A stretch of 64,000 bases of DNA. Origin: CAVSMC01 sp963728935 (lineage in GTDB: Bacteria > Pseudomonadota > Gammaproteobacteria > Burkholderiales > Casimicrobiaceae). Location of the stretch: contig CAVSMC010000001.1 in the NCBI GenBank assembly GCA_963728935.1, forward strand, positions 1,612,001 through 1,676,000. Direction: 5' to 3'. Made by a program: the position numbers and the translations under genes. This document shows, in pieces, positions 17,821-27,607 of this stretch; position 1 is the first letter of the stretch, and each line of letters opens with the position of its first letter. The notes below the pieces were generated by a model. It ran no database searches, was not told the DNA's origin, and saw only the letters and a list, made by a program, of their open reading frames with translations.

Positions 17821-18300
17821 TCAGCTACTCGCCGGCTTCATCTGCGACTGCAGGTAATTCTGCAGGCCGACGTCGACGATCAGGTCGAGCTGCGTTTCAA
17901 GGAAGTCGATGTGCCCTTCCTCCGACTCGAGGATGTCCTCGAAGATCTCGCGCGACACGTAGTCGCCGACGGACTCGCAGTGCGCGATCGCCTCCTTGAG
18001 CATCGGATGCGCGCGCCGCTCGAGCGCAAGATCGCATTCGAGCGCTTCCTTCACGGATTCGCCGATCAGGAGCTTGTCGAGGTCCTGCAGATTGGGAAGC
18101 CCCTCGAGGAAGAGGACGCGCTCGATCAGCCGATCGGCGTGCTTCATCTCGTCCATCGATTCGTCCCGCTCGTGCTCGCCGATCCGCTCGAAGCCCCAGT
18201 TGTCGAACATCCGCGCGTGGAGGAAATACTGGTTGATCGCAGTCAGCTCGTTGCGCAGCACGCGGTTCAAGTGCGTGATGACGACCGGGTCGCCTTTCAT
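17821..18300 (-). CDS. bfr: Bacterioferritin
   Basis: The product is 159 residues, the usual length. Ferroxidase ligands include E18, E51, H54 and a later EEGHIDFL set. M52 fits the haem-ligand methionine found in bacterioferritins. It stores iron as a 24-mer with bridging haem. A GGGAG ribosome site lies 8 bases before the ATG. The bfd gene lies 50 bases upstream in the same direction, so both probably share the Fur-type promoter. Confidence 0.95.
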   Translation of the reverse strand: MKGDPVVITHLNRVLRNELTAINQYFLHARMFDNWGFERIGEHERDESMDEMKHADRLIERVLFLEGLPNLQDLDKLLIGESVKEALECDLALERRAHPMLKEAIAHCESVGDYVSREIFEDILESEEGHIDFLETQLDLIVDVGLQNYLQSQMKPASS

Positions 18301-18350
18301 GCGTCGCTACTCCCGTAGGGTTGCGAGCGGCGCATTACGCGCGGCTCGCG

Positions 18351-18551
18351 TCAATCGTCGCCGCCCGAGCAGGCGCAGTCGGCTGTCTCCACGGACGCGT
18401 CGCACACAATGGCGCGCGCACAGTCGGCGCAACGGCCGCAACAGGTCGCGACGCCGAGCGTCGATTGTAGGTCCGCCAGCGAGCGAGCGCCAAGCGCGAC
18501 GGCGCCACGAATCTCGCGGTCGGTGATGGCGTTGCAGACGCAGACGAACAT
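18351..18551 (-). CDS. bfd: Bacterioferritin-associated ferredoxin
   Basis: The product is 66 residues with the [2Fe-2S] cysteines CxC (VCVCN) near the start and CxxC (CCGRCADC) near residue 38, the Bfd pattern. It donates electrons to Bfr to release stored iron. The C-terminal tail (DCACSGGDD) has two extra cysteines beyond the usual four. It sits just upstream of bfr in the same direction. A likely promoter and Fur-type operator lie directly upstream. Confidence 0.93.
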   Translation of the reverse strand: MFVCVCNAITDREIRGAVALGARSLADLQSTLGVATCCGRCADCARAIVCDASVETADCACSGGDD

Positions 18552-18567
18552 GGGCGGGCCGAGGTTG

Positions 18568-18618
18568 AATGCAATTGAGAATGGTTCGCATTATGCTCGA
18601 TGCGCCTCGATTGCGCAA
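18568..18618 (-). promoter_or_regulatory. bfd promoter with overlapping Fur-like operator
   Basis: On the minus strand a -35 TTGCGC (18613-18618), a 17-bp spacer and a -10 CATAAT (18590-18595) fit a sigma70 promoter for bfd. The operator-like sequence at 18568-18594, rich in AAT/ATT-type half sites (ATAATGCGAACCATTCTCAA), covers the -10 and start region. Such repeats are the Fur box form in proteobacteria. Fur repression of bfd under high iron is the expected reading. Confidence 0.6.
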
Positions 18619-18723
18619 GGGGGGGATCTTGAGCGAAATCAATAATTCCTCGCGCCAAACACCGCCTTTCCGGGTGAACGGAACGAAAAGGAGCGCATCG
18701 GCGCATGTCGTACAATGAACGTC

Positions 18724-18749
18724 TGCCGGCATCCCCGCCGGCATTTTTT
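18724..18749 (+). terminator. Perfect intrinsic terminator 13 bases before the efflux adaptor gene
   Basis: A 7-bp stem (18724-18730 with 18737-18743) and a 6-base loop are followed by six T. No plus-strand gene ends upstream, so this may be an attenuator of the adaptor operon or the end of a small RNA starting near 18600. Confidence 0.6.
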
Positions 18750-18762
18750 CGCCGCTCCGGGG

Positions 18763-19976
18763 ATGAGCACACCACCGTCTCGCCCAGACATTTCCAAGCT
18801 CGCGATCGACCGCAGCGTCGCGCCGGTTCGTCGCCGCCGTCGATGGCTGTGGTGGGGCATCGTCGCAACGATCGCCGTCGTCGGCGGCGCCTGGTTGGCG
18901 CTGCAACCGAGGGCGCTCACCGTGCAGACGACGGCCGTCGTCACCGCGCATCCGTCGCAACAGTTCGTCGTGCTGAACGCAACGGGCTATGTCGTCGCGC
19001 AGCGCAAGGCCGCGATCGCTTCGAAGGCGACCGGACGGCTCGAATGGCTCGGCGTCGCCGAAGGCTCGCGCGTGAAATCGGGCGAGGTGATCGCTAGGCT
19101 CGACAACCGCGACGTCGCCGCGCAGGCGGATACGGCGCGCGCCAATGTCGTCGCCGCGCGCGCCGCGCACGAGCAGGCGCAGGCCGAGGAGCGCGACGCG
19201 ATCGCACAGCTCGCGCGCAATCAGAACCTGCTTGCGAAGGGCTTCGTGTCGGCGGCGACGGTCGACACCGCGAAGGCGCGCGCCGAGCGCGCCACCGCGG
19301 GCGTCGCCAATGCGCGCGCAACGATCGTCGCGGCCGAGGCGAGCGCGCGCAACGCGCAGGTCGCCGTCGATTACACGCTGATTCGCGCCCCGTTCGACGG
19401 TGTCATCCTGTCGAAGAGCGCGAACGTCGGCGACATGGTGACGCCGTTCTCGAGCGCGGCCGATTCCAAGGGCGCCGTCGTCACGATGGCCGACATGAGC
19501 ACGCTCGAAGTCGAGGCTGACGTCTCCGAGTCGAGCCTCGCCAAGGTCCACGTCGGACAGCCGGTCGAGGTGACGCTCGACGCGCTGCCCGACACTCGGC
19601 TCCGCGGCCGCATCAGCCGAATGGTCCCCACGGTCGATCGCGCCAAGGCGACGGTGATGACCAAGGTGAAGTTCGACGCGATCGATCCGCGAATCTTGCC
19701 CGAGATGAGCGCGAAGGTCGCGTTCCTGTCGCGCGAAGTCACCGCGGACCAGCAACAGGCCCTTCTCGCCGTCAATTCCGACGCGATCGTCACGCGCGGC
19801 GGACGCGCCGTCGTTTTCGCGGTGCGCGACGGTCGTGCCGTCGAGACGGTGGTGACGCCAGGGTTGAAGATCGGCGACGTCACGGCAATCGCAGGCGGCG
19901 TCGAGAGCGGCGACAAGGTCGTCGCGAAGCCCGGCGACGACGTCGTCAACGGCGTTCTGATCAAGACGCCCGCCAA

Positions 19977-19980
<4 letters not shown>
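18763..19980 (+). CDS. Efflux periplasmic adaptor subunit (HlyD/MacA type)
   Basis: The product is 405 residues. One transmembrane helix (WLWWGIVATIAVVGGAWLAL) follows a cytoplasmic start. Then come a biotinyl-lipoyl-like half motif (GRLEWLGVAEGSRVKSGEVIARLD), a coiled-coil hairpin about residues 110-200 rich in Ala/Arg/Glu, and a beta-barrel domain. This is the membrane fusion protein fold. I chose ATG 18763; an upstream ATG (18715) would read across the terminator hairpin. The ATPase gene starts 4 bases before its stop (GTGA). Confidence 0.9.
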
Positions 19981-20681
<701 letters not shown>

Positions 20682-20687
20682 CGCGCG

Positions 20688-21452
20688 CTAGCTGCGAGCG
20701 ACGTACGCCGCGCTCACCCACGCGGCGCGCACTTTTGCTTCCTCCGCGCGGTCGGCCTCGAGCTGAGCGAGCAGCGTATCGAGAAGCCGTGCGAGCGTGG
20801 CGATGTCGACATAGGCGGCGCGCGACAGACCGAGCCGCCGGCCTTCGCTGCGGTCGCGTTGCAGGCGTGCGAGCAGATCGCGGCATTCGGACGTGCCCCA
20901 CAGCATCGTCACCAGCTTCATCACCGGCGGAAACGCCTCGAGGCCGCCGTCGGCTCCGCCGCGACGAACCGAGTCGGGAGCTTGCGTGTCGGTTGCTCGA
21001 AAGCGTACGCTGAATTCGCGGGCGAGCTCGGCGAGCGCCTGCTGCCGGCCGTGCGTCCGATAGAGCTCGAGCAGCATCAGCCATCCGGCGATCGACGACG
21101 ATTCGCTGCGAACATGGTCGTGCAGAATCGCCGTTGCGCGATCGATGTGCGAAAGCGGGAGCGATTCGTGCTCGTGCGGCGGCCGATCGTTCGCCTTCGT
21201 CGCCTGCGCGGCGTACGCGCGCGCGGCATGCGACTGCCAGTCGGGGGCGGCCGGCGGCTCGACGTCGACGCCGAGATGCGTGAACGGAACGGCGAATCCG
21301 CCCTCCGACAATCGAGTCGAGCCGTCGTTTTCCCCGGCGTTTGTCCTCGTCGTTGCTGGAGAGCGGCCCATGAACAGCGTCGCGAGCGCAGCGATTGCGA
21401 AGACGGCGAACGCCGCGGCAACAGGAATCAGCGATGAAGTCGTCGTGAACAT
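20688..21452 (-). CDS. Uncharacterised membrane-anchored protein, antisense within the efflux locus
   Basis: The product is 254 residues from ATG 21452; an alternative start lies 45 bases upstream. One N-terminal transmembrane helix (LIPVAAAFAVFAIAALATLFMG) is followed by a long low-complexity stretch and then a helical region (GWLMLLELYRTHGRQQALAELAREF). That region resembles the C-terminal repeat part of FimV-like pilus assembly proteins, but not closely enough to name. It reads against the surrounding transporter genes, and its stop lies 6 bases past the ATPase stop. It may be an insertion into the operon, and its function is unknown. Confidence 0.6.
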   Translation of the reverse strand: MFTTTSSLIPVAAAFAVFAIAALATLFMGRSPATTRTNAGENDGSTRLSEGGFAVPFTHLGVDVEPPAAPDWQSHAARAYAAQATKANDRPPHEHESLPLSHIDRATAILHDHVRSESSSIAGWLMLLELYRTHGRQQALAELAREFSVRFRATDTQAPDSVRRGGADGGLEAFPPVMKLVTMLWGTSECRDLLARLQRDRSEGRRLGLSRAAYVDIATLARLLDTLLAQLEADRAEEAKVRAAWVSAAYVARS

Positions 21453-21602
21453 GATGTCAGCGCGCAATGTTGCAAGCCTCAACGGACATTTGAGCAAATT
21501 CCATGCCGCGCGACCGACGCCGGTGCAGCGTTCCGGTAAACTGTCGATCGCTGCTCCACTCGGGGCGCGCCGCCCGTCGGATGACCGGATCGCACCGCAG
21601 CC

Positions 21603-22760
21603 GTGTTCGTCACGCTACTCGTTCTGCGCAACGCATTCCGGCACAAGCTGCGCACATCGTTGACGGTGGTCGGCATCGTCGTCGCCATCGTGGCCTTCGG
21701 CTTGTTGCGCACAATCGTCGACGCCTGGTACGCGGGCGTCAACGCAAGCTCCAGTGCCCGTCTGGTCACGCGGAGCTCCGTGTCGCTGGTATTCCCGCTT
21801 CCGCTCACGTACGCAGCCAAGATCCGGCAAGTTTCCGGCGTAACGAGCGTGAGCTGGGCGAACTGGTTCGGCGGCGTCTACATTTCCGAAAGCAACTTCT
21901 TTCCGCAGTTCGCCGTCGACGCGGCGAGCTATCTCGCGATGTACCCGGAGTTCATCGTCGACGACGCGCAGAAGAAGGCGTTCCTGCTGGATCGCAAGGG
22001 AGCGCTCGTCGGCCGCAAGCTCGCCGAGCAATACGGCTGGAAGATCGGCGACACGATACCGCTTCGCGGCACGATCTTCCCGGGCACCTGGTCGTTCACG
22101 CTGCGCGGCATCTACGACGGCGCCGATCGAACCACCGACGTGACGTCGCTGTACTTCCATTGGGACTTTCTGAACGAGTCGGTTCGAAAGCTCTATCCGC
22201 GGCGGGCAGACCAGGTCGGCCTGTACGTCGTGTCGCTCGCCGATCCCGATCGGGCGGCGGAAGTCGCCAACGCGATCGACGCGATGTTCAAGAACTCGCT
22301 CGCCGAAACGCTGACCGAGACGGAGAAGGCGTTTCAACTGTCGTTCATTTCGATGACCGAGGCGATTCTGCTCGTGATCCAATCGGTGTCGTTCATCGTG
22401 ATCCTGATCATCATGGCGGTCATGGCGAACACGATGGCGATGACCGCGCGCGAGCGCGGCGCCGAGTACGCGACGCTCAAGGCGCTCGGCTTCGGCAATG
22501 GATTCGTCGCGCTGCTGATCTTCGCGGAATCGATCGGCATCGCGCTCGCCGGCGGACTGCTCGGCGTCGTGCTCACCTTTCCTGTTGCGCACGGGTTCGC
22601 CGACGCGATGGGCAAGTTCTTTCCGATCTTTTTCGTGAGCGACGAGACGGTCGCGATGCAGCTCGCCGCGGCGACGATCGTCGGCGTCGTCGCCGCCGTC
22701 TTTCCCGCATTGCGCAGCATGCGGATGCGCATCGCTGAGGGTCTGCACGCGGTCGCATGA
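21603..22760 (+). CDS. ABC transporter permease (FtsX/MacB type), first
   Basis: The product is 385 residues. An N-terminal transmembrane helix is followed by a large extracytoplasmic domain (about residues 45-255), then three C-terminal helices (AILLVIQSVSFIVILIIMAVM and so on). This is the FtsX-like permease layout. The start is GTG 21603. The stop overlaps the ATG of the second permease by 4 bases, so translation is coupled. It and the next gene presumably form a heterodimer with the ATPase at 19977. Confidence 0.9.
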   Translation: MFVTLLVLRNAFRHKLRTSLTVVGIVVAIVAFGLLRTIVDAWYAGVNASSSARLVTRSSVSLVFPLPLTYAAKIRQVSGVTSVSWANWFGGVYISESNFFPQFAVDAASYLAMYPEFIVDDAQKKAFLLDRKGALVGRKLAEQYGWKIGDTIPLRGTIFPGTWSFTLRGIYDGADRTTDVTSLYFHWDFLNESVRKLYPRRADQVGLYVVSLADPDRAAEVANAIDAMFKNSLAETLTETEKAFQLSFISMTEAILLVIQSVSFIVILIIMAVMANTMAMTARERGAEYATLKALGFGNGFVALLIFAESIGIALAGGLLGVVLTFPVAHGFADAMGKFFPIFFVSDETVAMQLAAATIVGVVAAVFPALRSMRMRIAEGLHAVA

Positions 22761-23923
22761 CGATCCCGTTCACCTACATCGTGCGCAATCTCGGCGCGCG
22801 GCGGCTCACGACGCTGCTCACCGCCGGCGGCATGGCGCTCGTCGTCTACGTGTTCGCCACGGTGCTCATGCTCGCCGCCGGTCTGCGGCAGACGCTGGTG
22901 GCGACGGGGCAGGAGGACAACGTGATCGTGATCCGCCGCTCGTCGCAGAGCGAGGTCCAGAGCGGCGTCGACCGCCAGCAGGCGGCGATCGTCGACACGC
23001 TGCCCGAGATTGCCGTAGGCGCCGACGGCGGTCGGCTGATCTCCAAGGAAACGGTGGTGCTGATCACGCTGGGCAAGCGCGACAGCGGCAAGCCGTCGAA
23101 CGTCGTGATCCGCGGCGTCATGCCGGCGGGTCTTGCGCTGCGTCCGCAGGTGCGCGTCGTCGAGGGACGGATGTTCAAGCCGGGCACCTCCGAGATCGTC
23201 GTCGGACGATCGATCGCCAGCGGATTCGCCGGCACGTCGGTCGGCGAAAGCGTTCGCTTCGCATCGCGCGAGTGGACGATCGTCGGCATCTTCGACGCGG
23301 GCCGTACCGGTTTCGACTCCGAGATCTGGGGCGATGCCGAGCAGATGCTGCAGGCGTTTCGACGCACGTCGTTCTCGTCGGTGATCTTCAAGCTCGCCGA
23401 CAGCGAGCGCTTCGACGCGGTGAAGCAACAGCTCGAAACCGATCCGCGGCTCACGATCGAGGCAAAGCGCGAGAAGCGCTTCTACGCCGACCAGTCCGAA
23501 ACGCTCGCCAAGTTCATCAGCTACCTCGGCGCTTCGATCTCGATCATCTTCTCGATCGGCGCGATCATCGGCGCCATGATTACGATGTACGCGAGCGTCG
23601 CCTCGCGCACCGCCGAGATCGGAACGCTGCGCGCGCTCGGCTTCCGGCGAACGGCGATCCTCGGCGCTTTCCTCGTCGAGTCGCTGCTGCTCGGACTTGT
23701 CGGTGGGGTCATCGGCCTCGCGGCCGCGTCGCTGATGCAGACGCTGTCGTTTTCGACGGTGAATTTCCAGACATTCGCGGAGATCGCGTTCGGGTTCACA
23801 TTGACGCCGTCGATCGTGGGCTGGTCGCTCGCGTTCGCGGTCGCGATGGGCTTCGTCGGCGGTTTCCTGCCGGCGGCTCGCGCCGCGCGCATGAAGATCG
23901 TCGATGCGTTGCGCGCGGCGTGA
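22757..23923 (+). CDS. ABC transporter permease (FtsX/MacB type), second
   Basis: The product is 388 residues with the same layout: an N-terminal helix, an extracytoplasmic domain, and C-terminal helices (ISIIFSIGAIIGAMITMY, VVGGVIGL-like). It differs in sequence from the first permease, which suggests a heteromeric transporter. Its ATG (22757) lies inside the end of the first permease gene. No outer-membrane factor gene was seen nearby. Confidence 0.9.
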   Translation: MTIPFTYIVRNLGARRLTTLLTAGGMALVVYVFATVLMLAAGLRQTLVATGQEDNVIVIRRSSQSEVQSGVDRQQAAIVDTLPEIAVGADGGRLISKETVVLITLGKRDSGKPSNVVIRGVMPAGLALRPQVRVVEGRMFKPGTSEIVVGRSIASGFAGTSVGESVRFASREWTIVGIFDAGRTGFDSEIWGDAEQMLQAFRRTSFSSVIFKLADSERFDAVKQQLETDPRLTIEAKREKRFYADQSETLAKFISYLGASISIIFSIGAIIGAMITMYASVASRTAEIGTLRALGFRRTAILGAFLVESLLLGLVGGVIGLAAASLMQTLSFSTVNFQTFAEIAFGFTLTPSIVGWSLAFAVAMGFVGGFLPAARAARMKIVDALRAA

Positions 23924-24008
23924 GCGGCGAGGCCGACAGCGAAAGCGTCACGAGACGCCGATGGCGCTCGAGGCCGAGGGCGTGAGCAAGCAAGCGAAGG
24001 CGTAACGC

Positions 24009-24893
24009 GTGTCGATCGGCCCCATTCCATTGTTCCTGCTGTGCTCGGCGATCTGGGGCTCGACGTGGCTCGCGATCACGTTCCAGCTCGGTTCCGTCGC
24101 TCCCGAGGCGTCGGTTGCCTACCGCTTCGCGCTGGCGGCTGCGCTGATCGCGATCGGCTGCGCGGCGAGCGGGCGGTCGCTGCGGTTTCGTCCACGCGTG
24201 CATGCGCTGCTCGCCTCGCAAGGTCTGCTGATGTTTGGCCTGAATTACGTCGCCGTCTACCGGGCCGAGCAACACATCGCCTCGGGCCTTGTCGCCGTGC
24301 TCTTCTCGACGATCGTCTTCTGGAGCTTGATCGGCACGCGGCTCGCGTTCGGCAACCCGATTCGCGCGCGTGCGCTCGCCGGCGCGTCGCTCGGCGTCGG
24401 CGGCGTCGCGCTGCTGTTCCTGCCCGAGCTCGAGCACGCGCGCGCGAACGGCGACGTGACCGCGGGCGTTGCCTATGGCCTTGGCGCGACGCTGCTCGCA
24501 GCCGCCGGCAATCTGGTCTCGATGAAGATGCAGCGGCTGCAATTGCCGATCCTCGAGACGACCGCGTGGGGCATGGCGTACGGCGCGCTGATCGCAGCGA
24601 TTGTCGCGACCGTCATCGGCGTGTCGTGGACGTTCGATGCGCGCGTGCCATACGTCGCATCGCTCGCCTACCTGGCGGTGTTCGGCAGCGTCGTCGCATT
24701 CGGCGCGTACCTCACGCTGCTGTCGCAGGTCGGGGCGGGGCCGTCGTCGTACGTCGGCGTGTCGACGCCGGTGATCGCGATGCTGCTGTCGACGTGGCTC
24801 GAAAGCTATCGATGGAGCGCGATCGCGATCTTGGGCGTCGCGCTCGCGGCCGCAGGCAACGTGCTCGTGCTGCGACGGCCTACTCGAACGTGA
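24009..24893 (+). CDS. DMT-superfamily (EamA) transporter
   Basis: The product is 294 residues with two EamA repeats and about ten membrane helices; it begins FLLCSAIWGSTWLAITFQ. The start is GTG at 24009. It is probably a metabolite exporter of unknown substrate. Its stop overlaps the end of the convergent Bug-protein gene by 14 bases, a sign of a compact genome. An 85-base purine-rich gap separates it from the ABC permease. Confidence 0.88.
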   Translation: MSIGPIPLFLLCSAIWGSTWLAITFQLGSVAPEASVAYRFALAAALIAIGCAASGRSLRFRPRVHALLASQGLLMFGLNYVAVYRAEQHIASGLVAVLFSTIVFWSLIGTRLAFGNPIRARALAGASLGVGGVALLFLPELEHARANGDVTAGVAYGLGATLLAAAGNLVSMKMQRLQLPILETTAWGMAYGALIAAIVATVIGVSWTFDARVPYVASLAYLAVFGSVVAFGAYLTLLSQVGAGPSSYVGVSTPVIAMLLSTWLESYRWSAIAILGVALAAAGNVLVLRRPTRT

Positions 24894-25869
24894 GCCTTGC
24901 TTCGGCGATCAGCTTGCGCCAGGACGAAAGGTCCGCGGCAATCAGCGCGCCGAGCCGATCGGGGCCTCCGGGAATGAGCTCCGCGCCTTCGCGTTCGAGC
25001 CGCTCGCGCACGTCGGCCTGCGCAAGCACGTGCTGGACGCCCGCCGAGAGCTTCGCGACGACGTCGGCCGGCGTGCCCGCCGGCGCGACGATGCCCCAGT
25101 AGTTGATGACGTTGGCGTTGCCGACGCCTTCTTCCTGCCAGCTCGGCACGTCGGGCAACAGCGCGATACGCTTTGCGCCGGTGACCGCGAGCACGCGCAC
25201 GCGTCGCTCGGCGAGCTGCGGCAACGTCGCGGGAATCGATGCGGTCATCGCCTGGATCTGGCCGCCCAGCAGGTCCTTGGTTGCGTCGGCGATGCCTCGA
25301 TACGGCACGTGAACGATGTTGGTGCCGGTACGCGCCATGAAGAGCTCGAGCGCGAGGTGGTTGACGCTTCCGTTTCCCGCCGAGCCGTAGTTCAACGTAC
25401 CCGGCCGCGCGCGGGCGAGCGCGATGAACTCGCGCATCGTCGTCGCCGGCACGTCGGGATGCACGACGAACGCGAGCGGTCCCGCGGCGATTGGCGCGAC
25501 CGGCACGAATTGCTGCAGCGGATCGTACGGAGCGACGCGCGACGCCGCGGCCACCGTCGTGAACGGCGACGCGACGAACAGCAGCGTGTAGCCATCCGGG
25601 TCGGATCTTGCCGCTTCGACGGCGCCGATTGCGCCGCCGGCGCCGGTCTTGTTTTCGATCACGACGGTCGTGCGAACGGCATCGGACAGCCGCTGCGCGA
25701 CGAAGCGCGCAATCGTGTCGGTGCCCGCGCCGGGAGGGAAAGGCACGATCAGCCGGATCGGCTTCGACGGGTAGCCGCCCGTGCTCTGGGCGAGGGCATG
25801 CGGCACGAGCGGCGCGCATGCAGCGACGAGCAGTGCACCGAGCGCGCGGCGGCGGGAGAATATCGTCAT
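24880..25869 (-). CDS. Bug-family (TctC) tripartite tricarboxylate-type solute-binding protein
   Basis: The product is 329 residues from ATG 25869. A basic twin-arginine-like start (SRRRALGALLVAAC) and signal sequence ending ALAQS suggest export to the periplasm. The family hallmark is at the start of the mature protein (YPSKPIRLIVPFPPGAGTD), with further conserved blocks such as ENKTGAGG and LPDVPSWQEEG. Bug proteins are very abundant in Burkholderiales and bind carboxylates, aromatics or similar. It follows panC by 22 bases, so it may be the last gene of the pan operon. Ligand unknown. Confidence 0.92.
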   Translation of the reverse strand: MTIFSRRRALGALLVAACAPLVPHALAQSTGGYPSKPIRLIVPFPPGAGTDTIARFVAQRLSDAVRTTVVIENKTGAGGAIGAVEAARSDPDGYTLLFVASPFTTVAAASRVAPYDPLQQFVPVAPIAAGPLAFVVHPDVPATTMREFIALARARPGTLNYGSAGNGSVNHLALELFMARTGTNIVHVPYRGIADATKDLLGGQIQAMTASIPATLPQLAERRVRVLAVTGAKRIALLPDVPSWQEEGVGNANVINYWGIVAPAGTPADVVAKLSAGVQHVLAQADVRERLEREGAELIPGGPDRLGALIAADLSSWRKLIAEARLTFE

Positions 25870-25891
25870 CGGAACGGGGATGTCGATGGTC

Positions 25892-26749
25892 TCAATCCTC
25901 GCCATGCTTTGGAATGACATCCACGTTGTCGATGAGGCGCGTTACGCCGAGCTTTGCCGCGGCGAGCACGATCAGCAGATTCGGATGGTCGAAGCCCTCG
26001 GGGTGCGGCACGCGCAAGCCCAACCCGGTGCGCACGGCGAGATAGTCGACCTGCCATCCATGTTTCGCGAGCTCGCGCCGGCCCGCGAACTCGAGGTTCG
26101 CATGATCGTGGCGGCCGGCGGCGATTTCGTCGGCGATCCAGCGCAGCGTTCGATAGAGCCTCGGCGCCTCGGCGCGCTCGGCTTGCGACAGGTAGGAGTT
26201 GCGAGACGAGAGCGCGAGGCCGTCGTCGGCGCGGATCGTCTCGGCCGGGATGATTTGGATCGGCAGGTTGAACTGCTGGATCATGCCGCGAACGATCTTG
26301 AGCTGCTGGCGGTCCTTCTTGCCGAACACGGCGCTGTGCGGCTGCACGAGGTTGAACAGTTTCAGCACGACCGTGCAGACGCCGTGGAAGAACCCCGGCC
26401 TGAACGCGCCTTCGAGCTCGTCGGCGAGCGGCGCCGGCTGCACGCGGTAGACCTGCGGCTGCGGATACATCTCCGCTTCGAGCGGTACGAACAGGACGTC
26501 GCAGCCTTCGCGCTCGAGCCCCGCCGTGTCCGCCTCGATCGTGCGCGGATAGCGATCGAAGTCCTCGTTCGGCTGGAATTGAAGCCGGTTGACGAAGATG
26601 CTGGTCACGATCGCATCGCCGTGCTCACGCGCGATACGCAACAGCGACAGATGGCCCGCATGCAGGTTGCCCATCGTCGGCACGAACGAGACGTGGTTGT
26701 AGCGCTTCAGATACTTGCGCAACACGTCGGCGGATTCGATGACTTCCAT
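25892..26749 (-). CDS. panC: Pantothenate synthetase
   Basis: The product is 285 residues. It has the ATP/HIGH motif PTMGNLHAGHLSLLR (family form usually HEGH), VFGKKDRQQLKIVRGM and SSRNSYL. It joins pantoate and beta-alanine in coenzyme A synthesis. Length fits. It follows panB by 16 bases in the same operon. The upstream start is ATG 26749. Confidence 0.95.
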   Translation of the reverse strand: MEVIESADVLRKYLKRYNHVSFVPTMGNLHAGHLSLLRIAREHGDAIVTSIFVNRLQFQPNEDFDRYPRTIEADTAGLEREGCDVLFVPLEAEMYPQPQVYRVQPAPLADELEGAFRPGFFHGVCTVVLKLFNLVQPHSAVFGKKDRQQLKIVRGMIQQFNLPIQIIPAETIRADDGLALSSRNSYLSQAERAEAPRLYRTLRWIADEIAAGRHDHANLEFAGRRELAKHGWQVDYLAVRTGLGLRVPHPEGFDHPNLLIVLAAAKLGVTRLIDNVDVIPKHGED

Positions 26750-26765
26750 CGCGCCCTCTCGAGCG

Positions 26766-27605
26766 TCAGAAACAATGTTCGGGTCCCGGGAAGGACCCGT
26801 CCTTGACTGCGGCCACGTACGCCGCGAGCGCCGGCTCCACGCCGGACAGACCCGTCGCGAAATTTCGGACGAACCGCGCCGGGCGCCCCGACGTGATGCC
26901 GAGGGCGTCGTATATCACAAGTACCTGCCCCGAGCATTGCGGTCCGGCACCGATCCCGATCACCGGCACGCCCGCTGCCGCGGCGAGCGATGCGCCGACG
27001 TCGCGCGGCACGCACTCGACGACGAGCATCGCCGCACCCGCAGCGACGAGCGCTCGTGCATCGGCCTCGAGCGCGCCCGCCGCGTCGGCGCTCTTCCCCT
27101 GCACCTTGTAGCCGCCGAGCACGTTGACCGATTGCGGCAGCAGGCCGATGTGGCCGCACACGGGAACGCCGCGCGTCACCAGGAATTCAACCGTCGGCGC
27201 GAGCCACGCGCCGCCCTCGAGCTTGACCATCTGCGCCCCGGCGGCGAGCGCCGCCGCGCACGCCTCGTACGCGTCGCGCACGCTCGCCTGGTAGCTGCCG
27301 AACGGCATGTCGGCGACCACGAGCGGCCGCGCGCAGCCCGCCACCACGCAGCGCGTGTGGTAGAGGACGTCGCCGAGGCTTACGCCGAGCGTCGACCGTC
27401 GTCCCTGGATCACCATGCCCAGCGAATCGCCGACGAGCAGCACGTCGACACCCGCCCGCTCGCAGAGCGCCGCGAAGCTCGCGTCGTAGCATGTGAGCAT
27501 CGCGATCTTCTCGCCTTGCTGCGACATCGTTGCGAGCGCCGGCACGGTCAACCGAGACGTGCTTTGCGGCGCGGGGGTCGGATACGGTTCGGACGGTGTC
27601 GACAT
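26766..27605 (-). CDS. panB: 3-methyl-2-oxobutanoate hydroxymethyltransferase
   Basis: The product is 279 residues. Motifs include LTCYDASFAALCERAG, the metal-binding VGDSLGMVIQGR and the active-site Lys of VKLEGG. It adds a hydroxymethyl group to 2-oxoisovalerate in pantothenate synthesis. The start is ATG 27605, 2 bases after the dgk stop. The N-terminal 20 residues, PT/PS-rich, are longer than in E. coli. Confidence 0.95.
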   Translation of the reverse strand: MSTPSEPYPTPAPQSTSRLTVPALATMSQQGEKIAMLTCYDASFAALCERAGVDVLLVGDSLGMVIQGRRSTLGVSLGDVLYHTRCVVAGCARPLVVADMPFGSYQASVRDAYEACAAALAAGAQMVKLEGGAWLAPTVEFLVTRGVPVCGHIGLLPQSVNVLGGYKVQGKSADAAGALEADARALVAAGAAMLVVECVPRDVGASLAAAAGVPVIGIGAGPQCSGQVLVIYDALGITSGRPARFVRNFATGLSGVEPALAAYVAAVKDGSFPGPEHCF

Positions 27606-27607
27606 GA

